Source of the DNA: Hyphomicrobium sp.
Lineage (GTDB): Bacteria > Pseudomonadota > Alphaproteobacteria > Rhizobiales > Hyphomicrobiaceae
Assembly (NCBI GenBank): GCA_002928955.1
Contig: PERT01000018.1
Span: 1 to 55,077, forward strand
Direction of reading: 5' to 3'
DNA: 55,077 nt
This document shows positions 1 to 8,791 of the stretch, piece after piece. How positions within the stretch are numbered: position 1 is the first letter of the stretch; every line of letters begins with the position of its first letter. The notes beneath the pieces were generated by a model, which was given only the letters and a program-made list of their open reading frames with translations, did no database searches and was not told the origin of the DNA. Made by a program: the position numbers and the translations under genes.

Positions 1-217
1 AGGGAGCAGCGCCGTCTGCTCCCAGTGTATTAAAAAATGTAGGAAACCTTTAGGGAACCACGGGCCGGGGACCTCGGTTTTCGGGTAACAGCGCCGCTGT
101 GCCCTTTGTTTATCGGGAAATTTGTGTCTATTGGGCGCTGGAGTGGCGTGGTGTTCCTCGCCCGCGACCTAACACTGTGGCGAAGCCCCGCGGCGCGCCC
201 CAAAAACCGGAGTTTGA

Positions 218-538
218 ATGGCCAAGGAAGAGATGCTGGAATTCGAGGGCGTCGTGGACGAAGTTCTGCCCGACGCCCGCTGCCGCGTGAAGCTCGATAA
301 CGGGCACGAGGTCGTCGCCTACACGTCCGGCCGCATGAAGAAGAACCGCATCCGCATTCTCGCCGGGGATCGTGTGACCGTCGAGATGACGCCCTATGAC
401 TTGACCAAGGGCCGTATCAATTTCCGCCACAAGGATGCGCGCTCTGGCCCCGGCGGCGGTGGACCTGGTGGCCCCGGTGGCCCCGGTGGCCAAGCACCCG
501 GTGGTGGCGGCCCCCGTCGTGGCGGTGGCCGCGGCTGA
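218..538 (+). CDS. infA: Translation initiation factor IF-1 with Gly/Pro-rich tail
   Basis: IF-1 is a small OB-fold protein that occupies the 30S A site during translation initiation in the cytoplasm. Residues 1-72 give the full family pattern: [18 protein letters not shown] at the start, then the [25 protein letters not shown] core and [21 protein letters not shown]. The usual length is about 72 residues. Here residues 73-106 add a tail made almost only of Gly, Pro and a few Arg. CGGAG at 208-212 is a good ribosome binding site for the ATG. The gene stands alone, convergent with metW. Alphaproteobacteria often carry a second, tailed IF-1, so this may be an accessory paralogue rather than the housekeeping copy. 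The family call is secure; the role of the tail is unknown. Confidence 0.95.
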   Translation: MAKEEMLEFEGVVDEVLPDARCRVKLDNGHEVVAYTSGRMKKNRIRILAGDRVTVEMTPYDLTKGRINFRHKDARSGPGGGGPGGPGGPGGQAPGGGGPRRGGGRG

Positions 539-846
539 GGCGCGAGCCGCGCGCTTATCCGATCGAGCGCAAAAGCGGAGTGATTGTGCTCTGCGCGGTT
601 CAGATCCTCCCATCCCTGCAGCGTTCGGCTCCGCCTCTCCCGTCCGCGCGGAATGCGGCACTGCCCCCATGGCGAGAGGTCGGCGCGGCCAACAACGTTG
701 GGTTTTCTTCGGCAATTGGAATTCCGCGCCGGGTGAGGGTGGTCGCGTCGACAGCGCGACTTCCGTAGCCTCCCTCACCTTAATCGACCCCTGCACGCGC
801 GGGAATTCGTGCCGATCAGTGGAGTCCCACAGCAAGGACGCGTTGT
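539..846. other. Convergent intergenic region between infA and metW
   Basis: No convincing gene lies in these 308 bases. Open frames crossing it are GC-driven shadows without ribosome binding sites or family similarity. It holds a nested inverted repeat at 732-779: outer arms GGTGAGGG (732-739) and CCCTCACC (772-779), inner arms GTCGCG (742-747) and CGCGAC (755-760). As both flanking genes point into it, the structure may end transcription in both directions, but it lacks a clear T-tract. Confidence 0.5.
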
Positions 847-1524
847 TCAGTGTCGCCGCTTGAGCAGAAACACGGCCTTCTCGCCCATCAGGTTCTGCAG
901 CGACCACGCGTTCTTGATCGGAATGCGGCCGCCCGAGCTATTGAATGCGACCGCGTCCTCGACCTCAGCGTCGGCGATTCCGACGAGGTGGATAAAATCC
1001 TTGATCGTGCATAGGTGGCCGTCGGGCGACAGATACCACGGCTCGGGCAGGTTCTCGGTCATCGGCATGCGGCCGGTGAGCAGCAATTGCGCGCGGATCT
1101 TCCAGTGCCCGAAGTTGGGGAACGAAACGATCGCGTAGCGGCCTATCCGCAGCAGGTTCTCTATTACCGTCTTCGGATAGCGCGTGGCTTGAATGGTGAG
1201 CGATAGGATAGCGTAGTCGAAAGCCTGGTCGGGATAGTCGGCAAGATCGCGGTCGGCATCGCCCTGGATCACCGAAAGTCCGCGCGTCACACACGCATTG
1301 ACCCGTTCACGGCTCAATTCCATGCCGCGGCCGTCGACGGCCTTCGTCTCGGTCAACAGCTGCAGCAACGCGCCGTCGCCGCATCCGACATCGAGTACCC
1401 GAGAGCCAGGTGCTACCATTTCCGCGATCAGCAGATGATCGAAGCGCGGCTTGGTGCCCGCAGGATAGGCCAGGCCTCTGATACTGTCGTAATTGTCCCG
1501 GTTGGTGTCCGCAGGCTTTTGCAT
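847..1524 (-). CDS. metW: MetW, methionine biosynthesis partner of MetX
   Basis: MetW is a class I methyltransferase-fold protein that accompanies homoserine O-acyltransferase MetX in methionine synthesis in many proteobacteria; it is thought to assist or regulate MetX. At 225 residues it has family length. Near residues 40-55 it carries the AdoMet-binding loop VLDVGCGDGALLQLL. Later come the MetW blocks YAILSLTIQATRYP, VSFPNFGHWKIR and MPMTENLPEPWYLSPD. Its ATG overlaps the metX stop as ATGA (1521-1524 read on the minus strand), so the two are translationally coupled and share the SAM-II controlled promoter. Confidence 0.95.
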   Translation of the reverse strand: MQKPADTNRDNYDSIRGLAYPAGTKPRFDHLLIAEMVAPGSRVLDVGCGDGALLQLLTETKAVDGRGMELSRERVNACVTRGLSVIQGDADRDLADYPDQAFDYAILSLTIQATRYPKTVIENLLRIGRYAIVSFPNFGHWKIRAQLLLTGRMPMTENLPEPWYLSPDGHLCTIKDFIHLVGIADAEVEDAVAFNSSGGRIPIKNAWSLQNLMGEKAVFLLKRRH

Positions 1525-2837
1525 CAGCGTTGCGCCTCTCTCGGTCTCAACTCGGCTCGGGGTCCGCCGCCGAGTCCGCGCTTCTGAGCAGCGGCATTGA
1601 TGAAGCCCTGGATGGTGCTGAAGAACTCCTGCTCCTCCAGCAGGAACGCATCGTGGCCCTTGCTGCTTTCAATCTCGACGAACGAGACGTTGGCGGCGAC
1701 CGCGTTGAGCGCCTTCACGATGTCCTTGCTGTCGCGGGTCGGGTAGAGCCAGTCGGACGTGAACGACACGATGCAGAATTGCGTCTTGGTGCCGACGAAG
1801 GCGCGGGCGAGCCGGCCGCCGTTCTCGGCCTCAAGATCGAAGTAGTCCATGGCGCGCGTGATGTAGAGATAGCTATTTGCGTCGAAGCGGTCGACGAACG
1901 TTGAGCCCTGGTGGCGCAGGTAGCTTTCGATCTTGAAATCAGCGTCGAACGAGAACGAGCGCGCCGTGCGGTTCTGCAGGTTGCGTCCGAACTTTTCCTC
2001 CAGGGCTTTTTCAGACAGGTAGGTGATATGCGCGGCCATGCGCGCCACCGCCAGCCCGCGCGCCGGCCGCGTACCCTTGTCCAGGTAGCTGCCTTCGCGC
2101 CATTCGGGGTCGGCCATCACCGCCTGGCGGCCAACCTCGTGAAACGCGATGTTCTGCGCCGAATGCCAGGGCGCCGTGGCGATCGGCACGGCGGTGGCCA
2201 CGCGATCCTTGTGCCGCGCCGCCCATTCCAGCACCTGCATGCCCCCCATCGAGCCGCCGATCACCGAGAATAGCTGGTCGATGCCGAGGTGATCGATGAG
2301 CCGGACTTGCGCGTCGACCATGTCGCCGATGGTAATGACGGGAAAATCGAGCGCGTAGGCCTTGCCTGTCTTGGGATTGGTCGAGGCCGGACCGGTCGAC
2401 CCCATGCAGCCGCCGAGGATATTCGAGCAGATGACGAAAAACCGATTGGTATCGATGGGCTTGCCGGGGCCAACCAGTGTTTCCCACCAACCGGCCTTGC
2501 CCGTAACCGGATGGGCGCTCGCGACGTACTGGTCGCCTGTCAACGCATGACAGATGAGAATCGCGTTCGATTTCTGGGCGTTGAGCGCGCCGTAAGTCTT
2601 GTAGGCGATCGAGAATGGCCCGAGCAATTGCTGGCAATCGAGCCGCAGTGGTGCGGTCTCGGGGAAATGCACGATCTCGCTCGACGGCCGATGCACCTCC
2701 ACGAGGCGGGCTGCGGCCTCGCGGGTGAGGTCAACCGCCGTATCGGTAATCGTGTCTGCGGTGGTGCTGGCAGCGGGATCGGCCATGCGGGAGAGCACTC
2801 TCGAACGAGGGGCCGGCTCCGCTGAGGGCGAGGACAC
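1524..2837 (-). CDS. metX: Homoserine O-acetyltransferase
   Basis: MetX acylates homoserine from acetyl-CoA (or succinyl-CoA in some members), the first committed step of methionine synthesis, in the cytoplasm. It is an alpha/beta-hydrolase fold protein. The nucleophile elbow [12 protein letters not shown] puts the catalytic Ser at about residue 196. The acid and base blocks [15 protein letters not shown] and [11 protein letters not shown] lie near the C terminus, and [22 protein letters not shown] is the conserved acyl-CoA region. The longest frame starts at a GTG (2835-2837) directly against the SAM-II aptamer. An ATG at 2784-2786 (MADPAAST) is the alternative and would shorten the protein from 437 to 420 residues. 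The variable N terminus does not decide between them. It is followed by overlapping metW. Confidence 0.95.
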   Translation of the reverse strand: MSSPSAEPAPRSRVLSRMADPAASTTADTITDTAVDLTREAAARLVEVHRPSSEIVHFPETAPLRLDCQQLLGPFSIAYKTYGALNAQKSNAILICHALTGDQYVASAHPVTGKAGWWETLVGPGKPIDTNRFFVICSNILGGCMGSTGPASTNPKTGKAYALDFPVITIGDMVDAQVRLIDHLGIDQLFSVIGGSMGGMQVLEWAARHKDRVATAVPIATAPWHSAQNIAFHEVGRQAVMADPEWREGSYLDKGTRPARGLAVARMAAHITYLSEKALEEKFGRNLQNRTARSFSFDADFKIESYLRHQGSTFVDRFDANSYLYITRAMDYFDLEAENGGRLARAFVGTKTQFCIVSFTSDWLYPTRDSKDIVKALNAVAANVSFVEIESSKGHDAFLLEEQEFFSTIQGFINAAAQKRGLGGGPRAELRPREAQR

Positions 2838-2897
2838 GGCCTGTTTAGCGAGTTCTTTAACGTGGCTGCAAGCCGGCCGGCCAAATCACCACGAGGT
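2838..2897 (-). ncRNA. SAM-II riboswitch controlling metX
   Basis: Read on the minus strand, the leader of metX shows the SAM-II pattern: CGTGG, then TGATTTGG, a GC-rich loop, CTTGCAGCCACG, TTAAA, CGCTAAAC and AGGCC. Stem P1 pairs CGTGG with CCACG. The pseudoknot can form between GGCC after GATTT and GGCC at the 3' end. SAM-II elements bind S-adenosylmethionine and hide the translation start of met genes in alphaproteobacteria. Here the 3' pseudoknot strand ends one base before the GTG start, as expected for translational control. Confidence 0.9.
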
Positions 2898-2903
2898 CCT
2901 TTT

Positions 2904-2932
2904 CAATATCGGAAGGCTGGCGGCAAGGTCAA
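2904..2932 (-). promoter_or_regulatory. Candidate promoter of metXW
   Basis: On the minus strand TTGACC (2932-2927) is followed after 17 bases by ATATTG (2909-2904). Transcription would begin around 2897, which is where the SAM-II aptamer starts. This agreement of promoter and riboswitch positions supports the call, although the -10 box is imperfect. Confidence 0.6.
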
Positions 2933-3055
2933 GGGCGGGCATCGCCGAGGCGGAAGAGTGGCAGGTCCCAACGGTTGGCGTTGCTCCAATCTTTCCTTTG
3001 CTTTCGCCAGGTTAGAACCTTAGAAAAACGGGTCTTGAAAACCACAGGAATCGCC

Positions 3056-4183
3056 GTGTCCGCAACGCTCAGATCTGTGCCCAGCCCGGCGCCCGTCCCG
3101 CGCCCCGGCATCCTCGACATCGACATTTACATGCCGGGCGAAAGCAAGCTGCCTGGAGGGGTCGAGCCGATCAAGCTGTCATCGAACGAGACTCCACTCG
3201 GCCCGAGCCCGCATGCGATTGAGGCATACAATCAGGCCGTCAAAGATCTCGCCCGCTACCCTGACGGTCAGGCGACCGCGTTGCGCACCGCGATCGCCCG
3301 GCGCTATGGACTGGATTCCTCGCGGATCGTGTGCGGATCGGGTTCCGACGAATTGCTGTCCATGCTGGCGCACGCCTACTTGGGCCCCGGCGACGAGGGC
3401 ATCTACACGGCGCACGGTTTTCTGGTCTACCGCATTGCGATTCTGACCAATGGCGCAACGCCCGTGGTGGCGGCCGAGACAGACTTGAAGACCAACGTCG
3501 ACGCGATCCTGGCCGTGGTGACGCCGCGCACCAAGATGGTTTTTCTCGCCAACCCCAACAATCCGACCGGGACCTACATCCCGATCGACGAAGTGCGGCG
3601 GCTACGCGTGGGCTTGCCTGGTCATGTGCTTTTGGTGCTCGACGGCGCATACTCTGAATACGTCCGCCGCAACGACTATGAGGCTGGGCTTGAACTCGTC
3701 GCGACCACCGACAACACTGTGATGACGCGCACGTTCTCGAAAATACATGGACTGGCGGCATTGCGCATCGGCTGGGCTTACTGCCCCGAGGCGGTTGCCG
3801 GCGTGCTGAATCGCATCCGCGGGCCGTTCAATCTGTCGTCGCCATCGATTGCGGCGGGTGTGGCGGCAATCGAGGATCGCGCCCATGAAGAGGCGGCGAT
3901 CCAGCACAACGAACGCTGGCTGCCGTGGCTCTCTGCCGAGATCGAGATGCTCGGCGTGCAAGTGACGCCAAGCGTCGCGAACTTCGTGCTCATGCATTTC
4001 AATCGATCGGACGGCCGCACCGCCGAGGGCGCCGACATGTTCCTGCGCTCGAAGGGCCTGATACTGCGGCGGGTTGCAAGCTATGGCCTTCCGGACGCGC
4101 TGCGGCTGACAATCGGAACCGAAGCCGAGAACCGTGCGTTCGTCGCGGCGCTTGCAGACTTCATGCGGAAGCCGGCAACATGA
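3056..4183 (+). CDS. hisC: Histidinol-phosphate aminotransferase
   Basis: HisC is a fold-type I PLP aminotransferase that converts imidazole-acetol phosphate to histidinol phosphate; in this gene context it may also act on aromatic substrates. Motifs seen are [49 protein letters not shown] and [17 protein letters not shown], where the PLP lysine is about K229. The open frame extends back to 2975, but GTG at 3056 has AGGAA at 3046-3050 and gives [13 protein letters not shown], about 375 residues, near family length. The stop overlaps the tyrA start (ATGA at 4180-4183), indicating an operon for histidine and aromatic amino-acid metabolism. Confidence 0.92.
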   Translation: MSATLRSVPSPAPVPRPGILDIDIYMPGESKLPGGVEPIKLSSNETPLGPSPHAIEAYNQAVKDLARYPDGQATALRTAIARRYGLDSSRIVCGSGSDELLSMLAHAYLGPGDEGIYTAHGFLVYRIAILTNGATPVVAAETDLKTNVDAILAVVTPRTKMVFLANPNNPTGTYIPIDEVRRLRVGLPGHVLLVLDGAYSEYVRRNDYEAGLELVATTDNTVMTRTFSKIHGLAALRIGWAYCPEAVAGVLNRIRGPFNLSSPSIAAGVAAIEDRAHEEAAIQHNERWLPWLSAEIEMLGVQVTPSVANFVLMHFNRSDGRTAEGADMFLRSKGLILRRVASYGLPDALRLTIGTEAENRAFVAALADFMRKPAT

Positions 4184-5181
4184 GCGCCAGCACCCATGCT
4201 GCCTCGGCGCACGAGGGCGCGAGGCCCATGTTCGCGCGCATCGCCCTGATCGGCATCGGCCTGATAGGCTCGTCGATCAGCCATGCTGTGCGCCGCGCCG
4301 GTCTTGCAGACGAGATCGTCGGCAGCTCCGCCACCGCCGCGACGCGGCAGAAATCAATCGAGCTCGGGCTGGTTACGGCTGTGTTCGACAACGCCGCCGA
4401 CGCGGTCGCTGGCGCTGACCTCGTGATTCTGTGTGCACCGGTCGGTGCCTATGCCGCCATTGCCAGGGACATCGGACCGCGCCTCGCGCCCGGCGCAATC
4501 GTGACCGACGTCGGTTCGGTGAAGGCTGCCGTCGTGCGCGACGTCGCCCCGCATATCCCGGCCGCCGTGCATTTCGTCCCTGGCCACCCTATCGCCGGCA
4601 CCGAACAGTCGGGCCCGGAGTCGGGCTTTGCCGAGCTGTTCGATAACCGTTGGTGCATCCTGACGCCGAGTGCCGACACCGATCCCGCGGCAACCGCTAG
4701 GCTCAAGCTGTTCTGGGAGCGTCTCGGCTCCGATGTCGAGGTTATGACAGCCGAGCATCATGATCTCGTGCTGGCGATCACCAGCCATGTGCCGCACCTT
4801 ATCGCCTTCAATATCGTCAATACGGCCGCGCACCTTGCCCGCGTCACCGACAGCGAGGTGATCAAGTTCTCGGCTGGCGGCTTCCGTGACTTCACCCGCA
4901 TCGCTGCGTCCGATCCGACGATGTGGCGCGACGTATTCCTGAACAACAAGGAGGCCGTGCTCGAAATGCTCGGCCGCTTCACAGAGGATCTGGTCGAACT
5001 TCAGCGCGCCATCCGCTTCGGCGACGGTGATACGCTGCACCGGCAGTTCTCCGACGCCCGTTCCCTGCGCCGGGGGATCATCAAGGCTGGACAAGATACA
5101 GCCGCCCCGGATTTCGGCCGTGGTCGCGCGGCGGGCGCAGACGTCGCGGGCGTGTCCGAAGAAGCGGTCAAGCGGGGTTGA
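4180..5181 (+). CDS. tyrA: Prephenate/arogenate dehydrogenase
   Basis: This TyrA/TyrC-type enzyme oxidatively decarboxylates prephenate or arogenate with NAD(P)+ on the way to tyrosine. The Rossmann loop [12 protein letters not shown] lies near residues 20-30. Other blocks are [32 protein letters not shown] (substrate pocket), [12 protein letters not shown] and [23 protein letters not shown]. The 333-residue length suits a stand-alone dehydrogenase without chorismate mutase or ACT domain. The frame is open back to 3925, but the ATG at 4180 overlapping the hisC stop fits the operon and the family N terminus. Substrate preference cannot be read from sequence alone. Confidence 0.93.
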   Translation: MSASTHAASAHEGARPMFARIALIGIGLIGSSISHAVRRAGLADEIVGSSATAATRQKSIELGLVTAVFDNAADAVAGADLVILCAPVGAYAAIARDIGPRLAPGAIVTDVGSVKAAVVRDVAPHIPAAVHFVPGHPIAGTEQSGPESGFAELFDNRWCILTPSADTDPAATARLKLFWERLGSDVEVMTAEHHDLVLAITSHVPHLIAFNIVNTAAHLARVTDSEVIKFSAGGFRDFTRIAASDPTMWRDVFLNNKEAVLEMLGRFTEDLVELQRAIRFGDGDTLHRQFSDARSLRRGIIKAGQDTAAPDFGRGRAAGADVAGVSEEAVKRG

Positions 5182-5230
5182 TAGGGGGAAGTCGCTGGCC
5201 CGCCCGGTCCACTCAAGGAGATTGGCCGCA

Positions 5231-5962
5231 ATGTTCGGTTCAACGACGCCCGCATCCGATCTGTGGGTCTTCGGCTACGGCTCGCTGATGTGGAACCCGG
5301 GCTTCGAATTCACCGAGGCGGTGCCGGCGCGGCTCGCTGGTTATCACCGCGCGTTCTGCATCTACTCGATGCACTATCGCGGAACGCCACGTGCGCCAGG
5401 GCTTGTGCTCGGGCTCGATCGCGGGGGTGCATGCGAGGGTATTGCGTTTCGTGTGTTGTCCGAGACCGCCGCGCGGGTGCGGCACTACCTCCGCGCTCGC
5501 GAGCTGGTGACGGGTGTCTATCGCGAGGCCATCGTGCCGGTCAGGGTGCATCGCGAAGGGCAGCCAATGGTGCTGGCCTTGACCTTCATCGCCGAACGCG
5601 CGCATCCGGCCTACGCGGGCGATCTCGATCTCCGGCGGCAGGTCCGGCTCATGCGCACGGCGGCAGGTTTGGCCGGTAACAACATCGATTATATGCTCAG
5701 CACGGCCTGCCATCTCCGGCTGCTCGGCATTCGTGAGCGGAGGATCGAGCGGCTCGTCGCGCTGATGGGACCCCATTTAACATCGAACCAGGCGTCTTCG
5801 ACCCAGGCGGCTCAGCGATCTGCCGACCAGGCAGCCAACGCTGCCCGAACCAGATCGATGTCCCAGAACGCCCAGCGGAGATCAGTCGAGATCCGAGCGC
5901 GGCGTCTTGGACTCGCCGAACGCAAGCGCTTCTTCTACCGCCGGGCGTTGAATGGTGGGTGA
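5231..5962 (+). CDS. chaC: ChaC-type gamma-glutamylcyclotransferase
   Basis: ChaC proteins cleave glutathione to 5-oxoproline and Cys-Gly in the cytosol. The N-terminal substrate loop VFGYGSLMWNPGFEF (about residues 11-25) and the later block REAIVPVRV, which carries the likely catalytic Glu after GVY, match the family, as do CIYSMHYRGTPRAPGLVLGLD and NNIDYMLSTACHLRLLGI. After about residue 185 the protein continues with a polar Ser/Gln/Arg-rich tail not needed by the fold. AAGGAG at 5215-5220 precedes the ATG by ten bases. It follows tyrA by 49 bases on the same strand and is convergent with the AsmA gene. Confidence 0.88.
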   Translation: MFGSTTPASDLWVFGYGSLMWNPGFEFTEAVPARLAGYHRAFCIYSMHYRGTPRAPGLVLGLDRGGACEGIAFRVLSETAARVRHYLRARELVTGVYREAIVPVRVHREGQPMVLALTFIAERAHPAYAGDLDLRRQVRLMRTAAGLAGNNIDYMLSTACHLRLLGIRERRIERLVALMGPHLTSNQASSTQAAQRSADQAANAARTRSMSQNAQRRSVEIRARRLGLAERKRFFYRRALNGG

Positions 5963-5973
5963 CACAATGCCCG

Positions 5974-8580
5974 CTACTGCGCGCCCGACGGCTGAGCCTG
6001 CTTCTTGGGCTTGGTGAACTGATTGAGCAGTTCATTGGCCTTCTTTGCCGCGTCCGTGTTGCCGCCAAGTACCTGATCGACGATCTCGTTCGGCTTCTTG
6101 CCCTTGAACTGCTTGCCAATCTCCTTGATTGCGCCAATCGCCTTGCCCGGGTCCTTGAGGATGCCGCCAAGCTCGGGCTGGATCTCGGGCTTCTCCCAGG
6201 GACCGCGCACCCGCAGCGGAACCTCGATACCGGTGAGACCCTGTGCCCCGCCCTGCCCGTCAAGGCTGGCGACGACCTTGGGCTTCACGACATAGTCGAC
6301 CTGACGCGCGCCGATGGCCACGCTGCCCATGCCAGTGACGCGCAATAGCGGCGTGGTCATTTTGAGGTCCTGGTTCTGCGCCACGCCCGAGGCTATTGCC
6401 CAGGTTGAACTCAACTCGCTGAAATCCGTCTTCGAGGTGGCGACGCGCTCCAAGCCTGTGATCTGGCCTTGTTTCAGGCCGCGGATGATCTGCGCTACGT
6501 TCCAGCCCACGATCGCGCCATTGTTGAAAATGAGTTCGGCCTTACCGTTAAGACTCTCCATGATGTCTTTTTGGCTCGTCCCTTGCCCGGCGATGGCGAT
6601 GGCGAGCTTGCCGGTGCCGGCCAGCCAATCCATGTCGGCGGCGTCCTTCAACAATGGCTGCGTGGCGATGCCGTCGGCGGAGATATTGGCGCCGAGGGTC
6701 GGGACTGCGCCCGATCCGTCGAGCGTCACGAATCCTCGGACGCGGCCCTGATAAAGTTGCACGTCGTCAAACGTCGTCTTCAGAACCTTGTTTTTGAGAC
6801 TGATCCCAAGTTGCGATTGTCCGACCTTGAGCTCCTGATAGGCCAGCTTCTGCACCTGGAGCTTGACGTCGGCATCGAGCGTATCGAGCGCCGCGATCGC
6901 AATCGGATCTTCGCTCCAACCGGCGCGCTTGGAAAAGCCCTTGACCTGGGGGCCTGGCGGGCTCAACAGGTCGTCGATTGAGCCCGGTTGCAAGGCGGGT
7001 GCGCCGGCGCTCTTGGTCGCGGTCGACGGACGAGGCGGGGCCGATGGACCAGACGCAGGAGACGCGGCGGGGGCCGCATCTGTTGCGGTCCCGCCCAGAT
7101 ACTTGTTGAGGTCCAGCGCGCTGAGTTTCAGGTTGCCTCGAACAACCGGGCGAGCCGCGCCAATTTCGACACCCAGGCTGCCGGTGGCTGTCGCACCGTC
7201 CAGGCTCAAAGTGGCGTCTTGCAGCGTTGCGCTCCGCCCGTCGGTCTTGAGCTTGCCCGATAGCGAGGCCGGACCGAAGCCCGTGCCCGCTGGCAACTCG
7301 GCCCCCGCAAGCTTTGCCAACGCGCGCAGGTTGCCAGACTTGAAGGTGACCGAGCCGGCCCCTTCTAAGCCGCCCGCGGTGCCGAAGCTGCCGTCATAGC
7401 TGACGTTCATCAGCCGATTTGTGGCATTGAACGCGAGCTTGGCTGGCTTGGCGTCGAGGATCGTGCGCAACGAGGCAAGGCTCGACGTCAATTCGAACCG
7501 TTCGCCCTTGAAGACGAGGTCACCCCTGCCTTCCATCGGACTCGCTATCGATCGCATGCCAACATTCAGATTGACCGCCGATGCAGCTTCGCGGACGCCC
7601 GATCGCTCGTCGTGCCAGACGAAAACGCCGTTTACGACACGCACGTCCTCCAATGAAATGTTCGAAAGGAAGTCAAGCGGATCGCCATTTGACGATGGCC
7701 ATGCAGGCGGCTGGGCATCGGTCGCGCGATTGGGCGTGGTCGCTGCTGGCGCGGCTTGCGCCAACGCGACCCGTCGCGGCCGGATCTGATCCACGTCGGC
7801 GAGGTTTTTAGTCAGATCCCACGTGCGGCGCCCTGCTTTGTCGGTGCGAAATTCGATCACCGGTTGCTGCAGCACGAGCCGTTCAACTTTGACGTTGCGC
7901 TGCAACAGCGGCAGCAACTTGAGGCTCACATCCAGGCCCACTGCAGTCAGCAGAGGCGGGCCACCCATGCTCGCTGGTGCCGAAAGCTGCACGTTGGCCA
8001 GCTTGACGCCGAGCGAAGGATAGAATCTGAATTTCGTCGGTCCGGAGATTTTGAGCTCGCGCCCAGTGCTTGCTTTGACCTGTGTGACGAGTTGGTTGCG
8101 GATCAGTTCGACCGGTGGATTGAGTGCCAGATAGCCGACACCACCGCCGACGATCAGCCCGATCGCCAGCAACCCTATGCCGACATAAGCCATAACCCCG
8201 CGCCCGTCGTCGGCATCCTTGGGGCGCTTGCCCCACTCTTCGGGACGGCGCCTCGGCGTGTCGCCTGGTCCTGAACGATTGGCACGGAGCGCGCTGGTCG
8301 CCGGCCGAGCCCCGGGTGCTGCCGGAGGGCGCGGTGCGCCGTGTCTTTGCGCATTCTGTCCTTGTGGATGTTGCGCCTGCTGATGCTGTGCATACTGTGA
8401 TTTTGTTGTTTGCGGATAGCCTGCGGAAGCATGGTCTTGGACATACTGGCTGGGCGGATGGGTATTGTTGCGCGGCGGTTCCGGGCGCGACGGCTGTTGC
8501 CGCTGCGTCTCATGGCGCTGCGGTCCGGGCTGCGATGCCGGCAGTGGGGGTGGCAGATTGGGTGGTCGGCGGTCGGTCAT
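5974..8580 (-). CDS. AsmA-family envelope protein
   Basis: AsmA-like proteins are inner-membrane anchored periplasmic proteins linked to lipid transport and outer-membrane homeostasis. Residues 1-128 are a polar Pro/Gln/Arg-rich cytoplasmic tail. A single membrane segment follows at about 130-155 (VGIGLLAIGLIVGGGVGYLAL). The AsmA start (TGRELKISGPTKFRFYPSLGVKLANVQL) comes next, and the C-terminal AsmA block MESLNGKAELIFNNGAIVGWNVAQII with the VRGPWEKPEIQPEL tail lies near 660-800. The protein has 868 residues. The long polar N-terminal tail is unusual. It is divergent from the transporter gene at 8792 and convergent with chaC. The exact lipid or protein client is unknown. Confidence 0.85.
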   Translation of the reverse strand: MTDRRPPNLPPPLPASQPGPQRHETQRQQPSRPEPPRNNTHPPSQYVQDHASAGYPQTTKSQYAQHQQAQHPQGQNAQRHGAPRPPAAPGARPATSALRANRSGPGDTPRRRPEEWGKRPKDADDGRGVMAYVGIGLLAIGLIVGGGVGYLALNPPVELIRNQLVTQVKASTGRELKISGPTKFRFYPSLGVKLANVQLSAPASMGGPPLLTAVGLDVSLKLLPLLQRNVKVERLVLQQPVIEFRTDKAGRRTWDLTKNLADVDQIRPRRVALAQAAPAATTPNRATDAQPPAWPSSNGDPLDFLSNISLEDVRVVNGVFVWHDERSGVREAASAVNLNVGMRSIASPMEGRGDLVFKGERFELTSSLASLRTILDAKPAKLAFNATNRLMNVSYDGSFGTAGGLEGAGSVTFKSGNLRALAKLAGAELPAGTGFGPASLSGKLKTDGRSATLQDATLSLDGATATGSLGVEIGAARPVVRGNLKLSALDLNKYLGGTATDAAPAASPASGPSAPPRPSTATKSAGAPALQPGSIDDLLSPPGPQVKGFSKRAGWSEDPIAIAALDTLDADVKLQVQKLAYQELKVGQSQLGISLKNKVLKTTFDDVQLYQGRVRGFVTLDGSGAVPTLGANISADGIATQPLLKDAADMDWLAGTGKLAIAIAGQGTSQKDIMESLNGKAELIFNNGAIVGWNVAQIIRGLKQGQITGLERVATSKTDFSELSSTWAIASGVAQNQDLKMTTPLLRVTGMGSVAIGARQVDYVVKPKVVASLDGQGGAQGLTGIEVPLRVRGPWEKPEIQPELGGILKDPGKAIGAIKEIGKQFKGKKPNEIVDQVLGGNTDAAKKANELLNQFTKPKKQAQPSGAQ

Positions 8581-8715
8581 CGGGTCCTACGTCGTTGGCG
8601 CGGCGGGTCTGTCGCGTGCCACGGAATCGCACGTTGTAGTAGAACGGGATTATGTCACTCCCCGGTCGTGATTTCCCAGTTGTGAAACGGTTTTTTCCAC
8701 GCTTGCGGTGATTGC

Positions 8716-8733
8716 ATACCGAGCCTTCGGTAT
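8716..8733. promoter_or_regulatory. Dyad symmetry in divergent promoter region
   Basis: ATACCGA (8716-8722) and TCGGTAT (8727-8733) form perfect 7-bp arms around GCCT, midway between the divergent AsmA and nucleoside transporter genes. It could be an operator or a leader hairpin of the transporter mRNA. No regulator can be named. Confidence 0.35.
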
Positions 8734-8791
8734 ATGGTGCTTTGCGGATGAATAGGTAGTCTGCCCCGGAAAATGTGGTTCGAGGAGCAAC

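Noticed and set aside
2-23. Hairpin GGGAGCAG/CTGCTCCC at the window edge as terminator
   Set aside because: No T-tract follows and the upstream gene is outside the window, so a terminator cannot be supported.
128-907. 259-codon minus-strand frame across infA
   Set aside because: It overlaps both infA and the metW end and has no supporting motif.
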